From Streptomyces flavochromogenes (GTDB lineage: Bacteria; Actinomycetota; Actinomycetes; Streptomycetales; Streptomycetaceae), in contig NZ_JNZO01000031.1 of assembly GCF_000717595.1 (NCBI RefSeq), positions 1 to 64,000 of the forward strand: DNA of 64,000 nt, written 5' to 3'. The position numbers were made by a program, and so were the translations under genes. Positions 7,076-14,584 of the stretch are shown here, one piece after another. Numbering within the stretch: position 1 is the stretch's first letter; each line of letters starts with the position of its first letter. The notes below the pieces were generated by a model. It saw only the letters and a list, made by a program, of their open reading frames with translations. It did not search any database and was not told the origin of the DNA.

Positions 7076-8319
7076 TAGCGAGCGTCCTCGCTGTCGATGC
7101 CGAGGCCTGGAAGCAGGCCCGGCAGGATGGGCGGAATGGTGACGTCCGGCATCTCGGTCGGCGGCTGGCCGACCGTGGGGGCGGTCGGTGTGCCGGTCGG
7201 GGAGGCGGGGGGCTTGAGCAGTCCGCCGGTGTTGCCGCCGAGGAGACCGTCGTCCTCCGGCGATTCGGTGCCGCTGTCGGCGCTCGGGCTGGTGCCCGTG
7301 CTGGGGCCCGACGGGCGGGGCGGTGCGGAGTGGCTGCCCGAGGACGGGGAGTCGTGGGTGGACGGCGGACGCTGGGTGTCCGTGCCCTGGGGGTTCTGCG
7401 GCGTGCTCGGGCGGCCGCTGGGGCTCTCCGTGCCGATCGCGCCCTTCTCGGGGGTGCGGGGGAGCACCGACTGGAGGGGCTCGACGTCTTCGTCCATGGC
7501 GTCGAAGACGTGCGTGACCTCGCTTCCCACGTCCGACAGCTGGACGGGGAGCCGGTCGCGAAGGCCGTTCCAGGTGTCCCGGTGGGCCTGCGCGAAGGAA
7601 TTGAGCCGGGCCATCGGGGCGATCTCGCCGTCCCGCTCGTACGCCTGGCGGAGCAGCCGGTGGCCTTCGGTGGCGTCGTGCTTCATCCCGCCCAGGACCC
7701 TGCGGATCTCGGTGAGCGACTCGTGGTCGAGGTCGCCGACGCGGCCGCGCTCCATGAGTCTGCGGGCCTCGCTGAGCCGGGTGGACGCCTGGTCGAGGTA
7801 GATGCCGCCGCGGTCCGCGTCGTCGTCCGCCATGCCCAGCTTGATGTCCTCCATGCCTCGCTTGAGCCCGTAGAGCGAGTCACCGGGGAGCGCGTCGGAG
7901 CTGGCGGCAGCGACGCCGCTGAAGGCGCCCGCCGCCACACCCACCGTGAGGCCGCCGGCGGCGAGGCCCTTGGACCAGCGGGAGCGGGGCCGCAGCTTCC
8001 GCAGTGGGGACGCCCGGTGGGCGCCCTTGCCGCCGGCGGTGCGCTGCTCGGGCACCGTGGGGCCCCCGGCCGCGCTCCCTTCCATGAGCATCGCTTCCAT
8101 GGCGGCGACGAGCTGGGCTCGCTGCACCACCTTGACCTCGGGATCCAGCTGTGGCTTCGGCAGTTCGCCGAGGCCGTTCGCCACGGCCAACAGCCGCCCC
8201 TGTTCGGCCGGTTCTGCCGGAGTCTCCGGCTGCTCGGCCGCCGCGCCCTCGGACTCCCGGTCCTCCAGGGCCTGGGCGAAGGCGTTCGCCCGCCGGTGCG
8301 CCGATACGTTCGCGATCAC
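7075..8319 (-). CDS. rsbN: Anti-sigma factor RsbN (BldN antagonist), DUF5667 protein
   Basis: A 414-residue membrane-anchored protein. Residues 1-115 are predicted cytoplasmic (MIANVSAHRRANAFAQAL at the start), with one transmembrane helix at about 117-139. After it come a helical DUF5667 domain (about 145-260) and a long Pro/Ser/Thr/Gly-rich extracellular tail. In Streptomyces, RsbN binds sigma-BldN through its N-terminal domain and restrains it until development. GTG 8319 is used as start because GAGGAGGT sits 7 bases upstream; the GTG at 8328 lies within that ribosome-binding site. It is directly downstream of bldN in the same direction, with a sigma-BldN-like promoter of its own in the 298-base gap, giving negative feedback. 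Confidence 0.93.
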   Translation of the reverse strand: MIANVSAHRRANAFAQALEDRESEGAAAEQPETPAEPAEQGRLLAVANGLGELPKPQLDPEVKVVQRAQLVAAMEAMLMEGSAAGGPTVPEQRTAGGKGAHRASPLRKLRPRSRWSKGLAAGGLTVGVAAGAFSGVAAASSDALPGDSLYGLKRGMEDIKLGMADDDADRGGIYLDQASTRLSEARRLMERGRVGDLDHESLTEIRRVLGGMKHDATEGHRLLRQAYERDGEIAPMARLNSFAQAHRDTWNGLRDRLPVQLSDVGSEVTHVFDAMDEDVEPLQSVLPRTPEKGAIGTESPSGRPSTPQNPQGTDTQRPPSTHDSPSSGSHSAPPRPSGPSTGTSPSADSGTESPEDDGLLGGNTGGLLKPPASPTGTPTAPTVGQPPTEMPDVTIPPILPGLLPGLGIDSEDAR

Positions 8320-8449
8320 TGGCGGCACCTCCTCTCGTCATGACGGTCGACTCCCCGGAGTGTCCGGAAGGTTGCACACCTTGAGCGCATCCACACGAAA
8401 GAGTGAGTGGCTGCGGACATGGCGTGTCCACAGGGAGCCTGCATCCCGC

Positions 8450-8478
8450 ACAACGAGCGGCGCGGCACTTGGGTTACG
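8450..8478 (-). promoter_or_regulatory. Sigma-BldN-like promoter of rsbN
   Basis: On the minus strand CGTAAC (8478-8473) and CGTTGT (8455-8450) are separated by 17 bases. This matches the CGTAAC / CGTTG-type elements described for sigma-BldN targets. It lies about 130 bases before the rsbN start. Confidence 0.72.
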
Positions 8479-8617
8479 CGCGAAAGATGATCGGACCAGT
8501 GCGTCATCGAGGCGTCACCGACTGTGAGTTGGGCGGGGGTCGTGGGGGTGTGGGGGGAGATACGGGGACGGGGGCGCGGTCCGGTCCGCAGGGGCGTGTG
8601 TGGGGGGAGCGGACCGG

Positions 8618-9406
8618 TCAGCGGGCGTCGTCCGGGAGAAGGCGGGCCAGGGTGCGGACGGCCCGGTACTGGAGGGTCTTGATCGCCCCCTCGTTCTTCC
8701 CCATGACCCGGGCGGTCTCGGCGACCGAGAGGCCCTGGAGGAAGCGCAGGGTGACGCACTCCTGCTGCTGGGGGTTGAGGCGGCGGACCGCGTCGAGGAG
8801 TGCGGCGTTGGAGAGGGACTCCAGGACGGAGTCCTCGGGGCTGCGCTCGACCTCGTTGGCGTCGAGCATCTCGCCGGTGGTCACTTCCAGGCGGAAGCGG
8901 CTGGACTTGAAGTGGTCGGCGACCAGGTTCCTGGCGATGGTGACGAGCCAGGCGCCGAAGTCGCGGCCCTGCCAGGTGAAGGTGGAGATCCGGCGCAGGG
9001 CGCGCAGGAACGTCTCGCTTGTGAGGTCCTCCGCCGTCGCCTTCCCGCCGACGCGGTAGTAGATGTAGCGGTAGACGGTGTCGCTGTACTGGTCGTACAG
9101 CCGGCCGAAGGCCTCGGCCTCGCCCGCCTGGGCGCGCTCGACCAGATCCATCATGCGAGCGCTGTCGCTGTCGGCGGTGGGGCGGCGGGGGGCGGTGGTC
9201 GAGGTTCCGGACCGGGCACCGCGTCTGCCCACGGCGGCGCCGCCGTCGGCCAGGGCATAACAAGGGCCGGCGGGTGCCGGTGCGGCGAAGGCGAAGGCGG
9301 GGACAGGGCCGGCGTACGCGGTGGGGACGAAGCCGCGCAAACGGTCGAGGACCGTTGCGCGCAGCGTAGCCAGGCCCGAGGTGTCAACCCCGACGTGTGG
9401 GTACAC
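8618..9406 (-). CDS. bldN: ECF-type RNA polymerase sigma factor BldN
   Basis: A 262-residue developmental sigma factor needed for aerial hyphae through the chaplin and rodlin genes. Residues 1-85 are the characteristic non-sigma N-terminal extension (start MYPHVGVD, later PCYALADG), which in S. coelicolor is cleaved from the pro-protein. Region 2 spans about 86-170 (DQYSDTVYRYIYYRV, then AWLVTIARNLVADHFK) and region 4 about 205-258 (GLSVAETARVMGKNEGAIKTL helix-turn-helix). GTG start at 9406 with GGGAG 5 bases before it. It is followed by rsbN. A long upstream region (9407-9844) leaves room for control by BldD and others. Confidence 0.95.
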   Translation of the reverse strand: MYPHVGVDTSGLATLRATVLDRLRGFVPTAYAGPVPAFAFAAPAPAGPCYALADGGAAVGRRGARSGTSTTAPRRPTADSDSARMMDLVERAQAGEAEAFGRLYDQYSDTVYRYIYYRVGGKATAEDLTSETFLRALRRISTFTWQGRDFGAWLVTIARNLVADHFKSSRFRLEVTTGEMLDANEVERSPEDSVLESLSNAALLDAVRRLNPQQQECVTLRFLQGLSVAETARVMGKNEGAIKTLQYRAVRTLARLLPDDAR

Positions 9407-9844
9407 GGGACTCCCAGAGGCAGAGCTTCCATCACGTGCAGTGCGGGACCGTTCACCCGTCGTAGCGACGTGAGGGGTCCTTTGTGCGTCCCAGGAGAAT
9501 AACGCTTCGTACAGGCAGCGCTACACCCAGTTGCTCAAATCACCGGTTCCGTCGGTTCTGTTACTGCTTGCAGTCGGATCAAGGTGCGATTGGTGACCGA
9601 TTGTTGATCGGTTTGCTTCCGAGTGTGACTGCGCGGGCGTTGCGTTGTGCTCAAGTGCAGGACCGGTGAGTGATCGAGGCCGCTGCGGGGTAAGGAGCCC
9701 CGAATGCCTGGGAGTCGACCTGTGCGGTGGTGTTCGACCACGGACGGGTGAGGGCGCCTGGTCCGGGGTTGTCGCAGATGATCGCGGCCGAAACGTATCG
9801 GCAGACCGATCGGGCGGGCCGGGAGAGAAGCGGGGAACCGGGCC
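9407..9844. other. 438-base gap between bldN and the HAD-IB gene
   Basis: No credible gene. It should contain the bldN promoter and regulatory sites. The only strong symmetry seen is the inverted repeat at 9596-9612. I could not find a convincing full BldD box by eye. Confidence 0.6.
9596..9612. promoter_or_regulatory. Inverted repeat upstream of bldN
   Basis: ACCGAT-TGTTG-ATCGGT, 6-bp perfect arms with a 5-base spacer, about 190 bases before the bldN start. Size and form fit a dimeric repressor site; the protein is unknown. Confidence 0.4.
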
Positions 9845-10804
9845 TCAGTGGCGGCGGCGGTGCAGGGCGACCGCGGCCGCCGTGCCGCCGGCCAGGGCGC
9901 CCAGACCCGCGGCGGCGGGGATGCCGACCTTGGCGGCCTTGCGGCCCGTCCGGTAGTCGCGCAGTCGCCAGTCCCGGGCCTTCGCGTACTTGCGGAGCTT
10001 GGTGTCCGGGTTGATCGCGTACGGGTGGCCGACGAGCGAGAGCATCGGGATGTCGTTGTGCGAGTCGCTGTAGGCGGCGCAGCGGTTCAGGTCGAGGCCC
10101 TCGGCGGCGGCGAGGGCCCGTACCGCCTCGGCCTTCGCCGGGCCGTGCAGGGGCTCGCCGACCAGCTTGCCGGTGTAGACGCCGTCGACGGACTCGGCGA
10201 CCGTGCCGAGCGCGCCGGTCAGGCCGAGCCTGCGGGCGATGATCGTGGCCGTCTCGACCGGGGCGGCCGTGACCAGCCAGACCTTCTGGCCCGCGTCCAG
10301 GTGCGCCTGGGCGAGGTCGCGGGTGCCGGGCCAGATGCGGTCGGCCATGTACTCGTCGTAGATCTCCTCGCCGATCGACATCAGTTCGGAGACGCGATGG
10401 CCCTTGACGATGGACAGGGCGCTGTCGCGGGCCTCCTGGATGTGCTCGGGGTCTTCGACGCCGGCGATCCGGAACCAGGCCTGTGCCCAGGCGAAGCGGG
10501 CGAGTTCACGCCGCTGGAAGAACTTCCGCTTGTACAGGCCGCGGCCGAAGTGGAAGATCGACGCGCCCTGCATCACGGTGTTGTCGAGATCGAAGAACGC
10601 GGCCGCCCGTACGTCGCCGACGACCGGGAACTCGGGCTCGGGCGGGGTCTCGGCCTCCGCGGGTTCATGGGCCGCCGCCTCCTCCCGCTCCCGTTCCAGC
10701 TGGAGCGAGGACTTGCGCGCTGCCTCGGCAGCGGCCTCGCCTGCGAGCACGCTGCGCGCGGTGGCGGAGCGCCTACGGGGGGTGAGCCATCCCAGAGCGG
10801 CCAT
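9845..10804 (-). CDS. HAD-IB family phosphatase (SerB-like)
   Basis: A 319-residue protein. After a basic, Ala/Glu-rich N-terminal 75 residues comes a HAD-IB domain: [11 protein letters not shown] (nucleophile motif), VTAAPVE (motif II), a conserved Lys in [11 protein letters not shown], and [12 protein letters not shown] (motif IV). The C-terminus ends in an Ala/Gly hydrophobic helix followed by RRRH, possibly a membrane tether. The family resembles phosphoserine phosphatase and lipid-phosphate phosphatases; the substrate is unknown. The open frame runs to 10867, but ATG 10804 has TATGCT 6 bases upstream, which fits a leaderless mRNA. It is divergent from the glutaredoxin-like gene. Confidence 0.88.
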   Translation of the reverse strand: MAALGWLTPRRRSATARSVLAGEAAAEAARKSSLQLEREREEAAAHEPAEAETPPEPEFPVVGDVRAAAFFDLDNTVMQGASIFHFGRGLYKRKFFQRRELARFAWAQAWFRIAGVEDPEHIQEARDSALSIVKGHRVSELMSIGEEIYDEYMADRIWPGTRDLAQAHLDAGQKVWLVTAAPVETATIIARRLGLTGALGTVAESVDGVYTGKLVGEPLHGPAKAEAVRALAAAEGLDLNRCAAYSDSHNDIPMLSLVGHPYAINPDTKLRKYAKARDWRLRDYRTGRKAAKVGIPAAAGLGALAGGTAAAVALHRRRH

Positions 10805-10810
10805 GCGGTG

Positions 10811-10816
10811 AGCATA
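10811..10816 (-). promoter_or_regulatory. Candidate -10 box of the HAD-IB gene
   Basis: TATGCT on the minus strand, 6 bases before the ATG at 10804; no Shine-Dalgarno. Confidence 0.45.
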
Positions 10817-10897
10817 GCCAGTCTGTTCGGTACTTCCCGACTTGTGACGATGCCGCGGCGTGAACACTGTGGGGCTCCCCTGTTAATCAGGGACAGA

Positions 10898-11179
10898 ATG
10901 GACGTCATGTTCGGACGGACGAAGAAGAAGACGGACGCCGCTTCGCGCACGGTGACGCTGATCGGCAAGCCGGGCTGTCATCTCTGCGACGACGCCCGCG
11001 CGGTGATCGAGGCCGTGTGCGCGGAGACGGGGGCGCGCTGGGAGGAGAAGGACATCACCCAGGACGAGGAGCTCCACCGGGCGTACTGGGAGCAGATTCC
11101 CGTCGTCCTGGTCGACGGCGAGCAGCACACCTTCTGGCGCGTGGACGCCGGGCGGCTCCGGCGCGAACTGGGTGCGTGA
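10898..11179 (+). CDS. Glutaredoxin-like thioredoxin-fold protein (DUF836 type)
   Basis: A 93-residue small redox protein. The CxxC is GCHLCDDA (Cys27 and Cys30), preceded by the beta strand VTLIGKPG, and the cis-Pro region is EQIPVVLVDG. It probably reduces disulfides or mixed thiols in the cytoplasm. Start choice: ATG 10898 has AGGGA 4 bases upstream; ATG 10907 (MFGRTKKK) is the alternative. It lies 272 bases before the redox-sensing rex operon, in the same direction. Confidence 0.87.
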   Translation: MDVMFGRTKKKTDAASRTVTLIGKPGCHLCDDARAVIEAVCAETGARWEEKDITQDEELHRAYWEQIPVVLVDGEQHTFWRVDAGRLRRELGA

Positions 11180-11316
11180 CCGAAAGACGGCTACCATCAT
11201 GGACGTTTTGTTGGGTTTCGGGGGCGGGGTCGTGAGGAGTGTGTGCGGTTTTGCCCCCTTCGGGTTCTCAACGCGCTGACACGCCGCGCGGTTCCGTGAC
11301 GATACGAACCAGCCGC

Positions 11317-11330
11317 GTGACCCCGGTCAC
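11317..11330. promoter_or_regulatory. Palindrome upstream of the Rex operator
   Basis: GTGACC-CC-GGTCAC, perfect 6-bp arms, 25 bases before the Rex site. Possibly a second regulator's operator at the rex-hem promoter. Confidence 0.4.
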
Positions 11331-11355
11331 TTTGGGCGGACAAAACGGACACCAT

Positions 11356-11377
11356 CTTTGTGCACGCGTTCACAAAG
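11356..11377. promoter_or_regulatory. Rex operator (ROP site)
   Basis: CTTTGTGCACG followed by CGTTCACAAAG: a 22-bp near-perfect palindrome with one mismatch. It contains the core TTGTG...CACAA of the Rex consensus. It lies 75 bases before rex, as in S. coelicolor, where Rex represses its own rex-hemACD operon at low NADH/NAD+ ratio. Confidence 0.92.
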
Positions 11378-11451
11378 ACATAGCCTGCATTCGACGGGGC
11401 GGTCTTGGGACATATGGCCGCCTGCAGCCCCGCTCATCCCGCAGGAGCACC

Positions 11452-12249
11452 GTGGCAACTGGCCGAACTCACCGACCGGCGACCCGTAGCCGAGGAATTC
11501 CCGAGGCCACCGTCGCCCGGCTTCCGCTGTATCTGCGCGCACTCACCGCGCTCTCGGAGCGCTCCGTACCCACGGTCTCCTCCGAAGAGCTCGCCGCCGC
11601 GGCGGGGGTCAACTCCGCGAAGCTGCGCAAGGACTTCAGCTACCTGGGTTCCTACGGCACCCGCGGGGTCGGCTACGACGTCGAGTACCTCGTCTACCAG
11701 ATCTCCCGCGAGCTGGGGCTCACCCAGGACTGGCCGGTCGTCATCGTCGGTATCGGTAACCTCGGTGCCGCGCTCGCCGGCTACGGCGGTTTCGCGTCCC
11801 GCGGTTTCCGCGTCGCCGCGCTGATCGACGCCGACCCCGCCATGACCGGCAAGCCGGTCGCCGGGATCCCCGTCCAGCACAGCGACGACCTCGAGAAGAT
11901 CATCGAGGAGGACGGCGTCTCCATCGGCGTCATCGCGACCCCGGCCGGTGTCGCCCAGCAGGTCTGCGACCGGCTCGTGGCCGCCGGAGTCACCTCCATC
12001 CTGAACTTCGCCCCGACCGTGCTCTCCGTGCCCGACGGCGTGGACGTGCGCAAGGTCGACCTCTCCATCGAGCTGCAGATCCTCGCCTTCCACGAGCAGC
12101 GCAAGGCCGGCGAGGAGTCGAACGCCGAGGCCGACGCGGCCGTCGACGAGGAGACCGCCACGGCCGTCGCGCCGCCGGCCCCCCGGGGCGCGACGGGCGG
12201 CAGCCGCAAGGGACCCGACGGGGACGTCCCCGCCGTGATGCCGGCATGA
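11452..12249 (+). CDS. rex: Redox-sensing transcriptional repressor Rex
   Basis: A 265-residue NADH/NAD+-responsive repressor. An N-terminal winged helix (about 15-85, with TVSSEELAAAAGVNSAKLRKD) is followed by a Rossmann domain with VVIVGIGNLGAAL as dinucleotide motif and a C-terminal swapped helix (SIELQILAFHEQ). A 35-residue acidic/Ala tail follows the conserved fold. GTG 11452 has AGGAG 4 bases upstream and begins the known family N-terminus; the ORF upstream of it would run through the operator. NADH binding releases the protein from its operator, so respiratory stress raises heme synthesis. It overlaps hemA by 4 bases (ATGA). Confidence 0.97.
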   Translation: MATGRTHRPATRSRGIPEATVARLPLYLRALTALSERSVPTVSSEELAAAAGVNSAKLRKDFSYLGSYGTRGVGYDVEYLVYQISRELGLTQDWPVVIVGIGNLGAALAGYGGFASRGFRVAALIDADPAMTGKPVAGIPVQHSDDLEKIIEEDGVSIGVIATPAGVAQQVCDRLVAAGVTSILNFAPTVLSVPDGVDVRKVDLSIELQILAFHEQRKAGEESNAEADAAVDEETATAVAPPAPRGATGGSRKGPDGDVPAVMPA

Positions 12250-13601
12250 GCCTCCTCGTCGTCGGCCTCAGCCACCGCAGCGCCCCCGTCTCCATCCTGG
12301 AGCGGGCGGCACTCGCGGCGGACACCCAGGCCAAGCTCCTCCAGGACACCCTCGCCGCCGAACCGGCCGCCGAGGGCACCGTCCTGGCCACCTGCAACCG
12401 CATCGAGCTCTACGCCGACGTGGACAAGTTCCACGCCGGTGTCGCCGAGCTGTCCACGCTGCTCGCGCAGCACAGCGGCGTCGGCCTGGACGAGCTCACC
12501 CCCTATCTCTATGTGCACTACGAGGACCGGGCCGTCCACCACCTCTTCTCGGTGGCCTGCGGGCTCGACTCGATGGTCGTCGGCGAGGGGCAGATCCTCG
12601 GCCAGATCAAGGACGCCCTGGCCCTCGGCCAGGAGCTGCACACCGCCGGCCGTCTCCTCAACGACCTGTTCCAGCAGGCCCTGAGGGTCGGCAAGCGCGC
12701 CCACAGCGAGACCGGGATCGACCGGGCCGGACAGTCGCTCGTCACCTTCGGCCTGGAGCAGCTGGCCGACGGCACCGACGTCGACACCTGGGCCAAGGGC
12801 AAGAAGGCGCTCGTCATCGGCGCCGGCTCGATGTCCTCGCTGGCCGCCGCCACGCTCGCGCGGTCCGGTGTCTCCGAGATCGTCATCGCCAACCGCACCC
12901 TGGCCCGTGCCGAGCGGCTCGCGCAGATCCTGAACGAGCCCGGGGGTACGGGAGTGGCCGCGCACGCGGTCGAGATGGTTGCCGTCGGCGACGAACTGAC
13001 ACGTGCCGACGTCGTCGTCTCCTGCACCGGCGCCACCGGACTCGTCCTCACCGGGGACGACATCGAGACCGCCGTCCAGGGCCGACGCACCCCGCTCGCC
13101 CTGCTCGACCTCGCCATGCCCCGCGACATCGACGCCGCCGCCCACCGCATCCCCGGTGTCCGGCTCGTCGACATCGAGTCGCTCGCCGAGGCCTCCGCCG
13201 ACGCGCCGATGGCCGCCGACGTCGACCAGGTGCGCGGCATCGTCTCCGACGAGGTCGCGGCCTTCGGCGCCGCCCAGCGCGCCGCCCACATCACCCCCAC
13301 CGTCGTCGCCCTGCGCACCATGGCCGCCGACGTGGTGGCCGGCGAGGTCGCCCGGCTCGAGGGCCGGCTGCCCGGCCTCGACGACAAGCAGCGCGCCGAG
13401 ATCACCCAGACCGTGCGCCGCGTGGTCGACAAGCTCCTGCACGCGCCGACCGTGCGGGTCAAGCAGCTGGCGAGCGAGCCCGGCGGTGCCGGGTACGCGG
13501 ACGCGCTGCGGACACTCTTCGACCTCGACCCGGAGACGGTGGCTTCTGTCAGCCGGGCCGACCTGAATGACGCCGACGTCAAGAACCGAGGGCGAGTATG
13601 A
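12246..13601 (+). CDS. hemA: Glutamyl-tRNA reductase
   Basis: A 451-residue enzyme that reduces Glu-tRNA(Glu) to glutamate-1-semialdehyde with NADPH, the first step of C5 heme synthesis. The catalytic Cys50 is in ATCNRIELY. The signature GEGQILGQIKDAL is near residue 115, the NADPH-binding Rossmann segment is KALVIGAGSMSSL, and the dimerization domain is C-terminal. It starts within the rex stop codon and overlaps hemC by 4 bases, so rex-hemA-hemC-hemD are translationally coupled. The next enzyme, HemL, is encoded 28 kb away in this window. Confidence 0.97.
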   Translation: MSLLVVGLSHRSAPVSILERAALAADTQAKLLQDTLAAEPAAEGTVLATCNRIELYADVDKFHAGVAELSTLLAQHSGVGLDELTPYLYVHYEDRAVHHLFSVACGLDSMVVGEGQILGQIKDALALGQELHTAGRLLNDLFQQALRVGKRAHSETGIDRAGQSLVTFGLEQLADGTDVDTWAKGKKALVIGAGSMSSLAAATLARSGVSEIVIANRTLARAERLAQILNEPGGTGVAAHAVEMVAVGDELTRADVVVSCTGATGLVLTGDDIETAVQGRRTPLALLDLAMPRDIDAAAHRIPGVRLVDIESLAEASADAPMAADVDQVRGIVSDEVAAFGAAQRAAHITPTVVALRTMAADVVAGEVARLEGRLPGLDDKQRAEITQTVRRVVDKLLHAPTVRVKQLASEPGGAGYADALRTLFDLDPETVASVSRADLNDADVKNRGRV

Positions 13602-14584
13602 CCGAGAGGGCACTGAGGCTCGGGACCAGGCGCAGCAAGCTCGCCATGGCCCAGTCCGGGCACGTGGCCGACGCGGTCCGGCAGCTGACCGGCCGGCCCG
13701 TCGAGCTCGTGGAGATCACGACGTACGGGGACACCTCCCGGGAGCACCTCGCGCAGATCGGCGGCACCGGCGTCTTCGTCGCCGCCCTGCGTGACGCGCT
13801 GCTCGCGGACGAGGTGGACTTCGCCGTCCACTCCCTGAAGGACCTGCCGACCGCGCAGCACCCGGACCTGGTGCTGGCCGCGATCCCGGAGCGCGAGGAC
13901 CCGCGCGACGTGCTGATCGCCCGCGACGGACTGACGCTGGACCGGCTGCCCCAGGGCGCCCGGGTCGGCACCGGCTCGCCGCGGCGCATGGCCCAGCTCC
14001 ACGCGTACGCGCGCAACCACGGCCTGGAGATCACCTGCGTCCCGATCCGGGGGAACATCGACACCCGGGTCGGCTACGTACGCAGCGGGGAACTGGACGC
14101 GGTGGTTCTCGCCGCGGCAGGCCTCAACCGCATCGGCGGGACGGCGGAGCTCACCGGCTCCCTGTCGCTCGACCACCTGTCGGTCGACTCCGTCCTGCCC
14201 GCCCCCGGCCAGGGGGCCCTGGCGATCGAGTGCCCGGCGTCGAACGCCGAACTCGTCACCATGCTCGCCGAGCTCGACGACCCGCTCACCCGGGCCGCCG
14301 TGACCGCCGAGCGATCCCTGCTCGCCGCCCTGGAGGCCGGCTGCTCCGCACCCGTGGGTGCGCTGGCCGACCTGCTGGCCGACGACCCCGGTCACGGGCA
14401 GGTTGTCACCGAGATGCGCCTGCGCGGCGTCGTCGGCACCACCGACGGCTCGACGCTGGTGCAGCTGTCCACCACCGGACCCGTACCCACCTCGCACGAC
14501 GAGGCCATGGCGCTCGGACGCGAACTCGCGGACGAGATGCTCGCCAAGGGTGCGGCCGGTCTTATGGGGGAGCGAGCACTTTGA
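13598..14584 (+). CDS. hemC: Porphobilinogen deaminase (hydroxymethylbilane synthase)
   Basis: A 328-residue enzyme that polymerises four porphobilinogens to hydroxymethylbilane. The dipyrromethane cofactor cysteine is Cys249 (EAGCSAPVGA). Substrate-binding arginines lie in GTGSPRR and RGNIDTR, and the catalytic Asp is in VHSLKDLPT. Length is normal. ATG 13598 overlaps hemA's stop, and its own stop overlaps the hemD TTG start by 4 bases. Confidence 0.97.
   Translation: MTERALRLGTRRSKLAMAQSGHVADAVRQLTGRPVELVEITTYGDTSREHLAQIGGTGVFVAALRDALLADEVDFAVHSLKDLPTAQHPDLVLAAIPEREDPRDVLIARDGLTLDRLPQGARVGTGSPRRMAQLHAYARNHGLEITCVPIRGNIDTRVGYVRSGELDAVVLAAAGLNRIGGTAELTGSLSLDHLSVDSVLPAPGQGALAIECPASNAELVTMLAELDDPLTRAAVTAERSLLAALEAGCSAPVGALADLLADDPGHGQVVTEMRLRGVVGTTDGSTLVQLSTTGPVPTSHDEAMALGRELADEMLAKGAAGLMGERAL

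Noticed and set aside
11781..13613. 610-codon minus-strand frame opposite rex-hemA
   Set aside because: Gly/Asp/Val-rich low-complexity shadow of hemA; no start signal and no family pattern.
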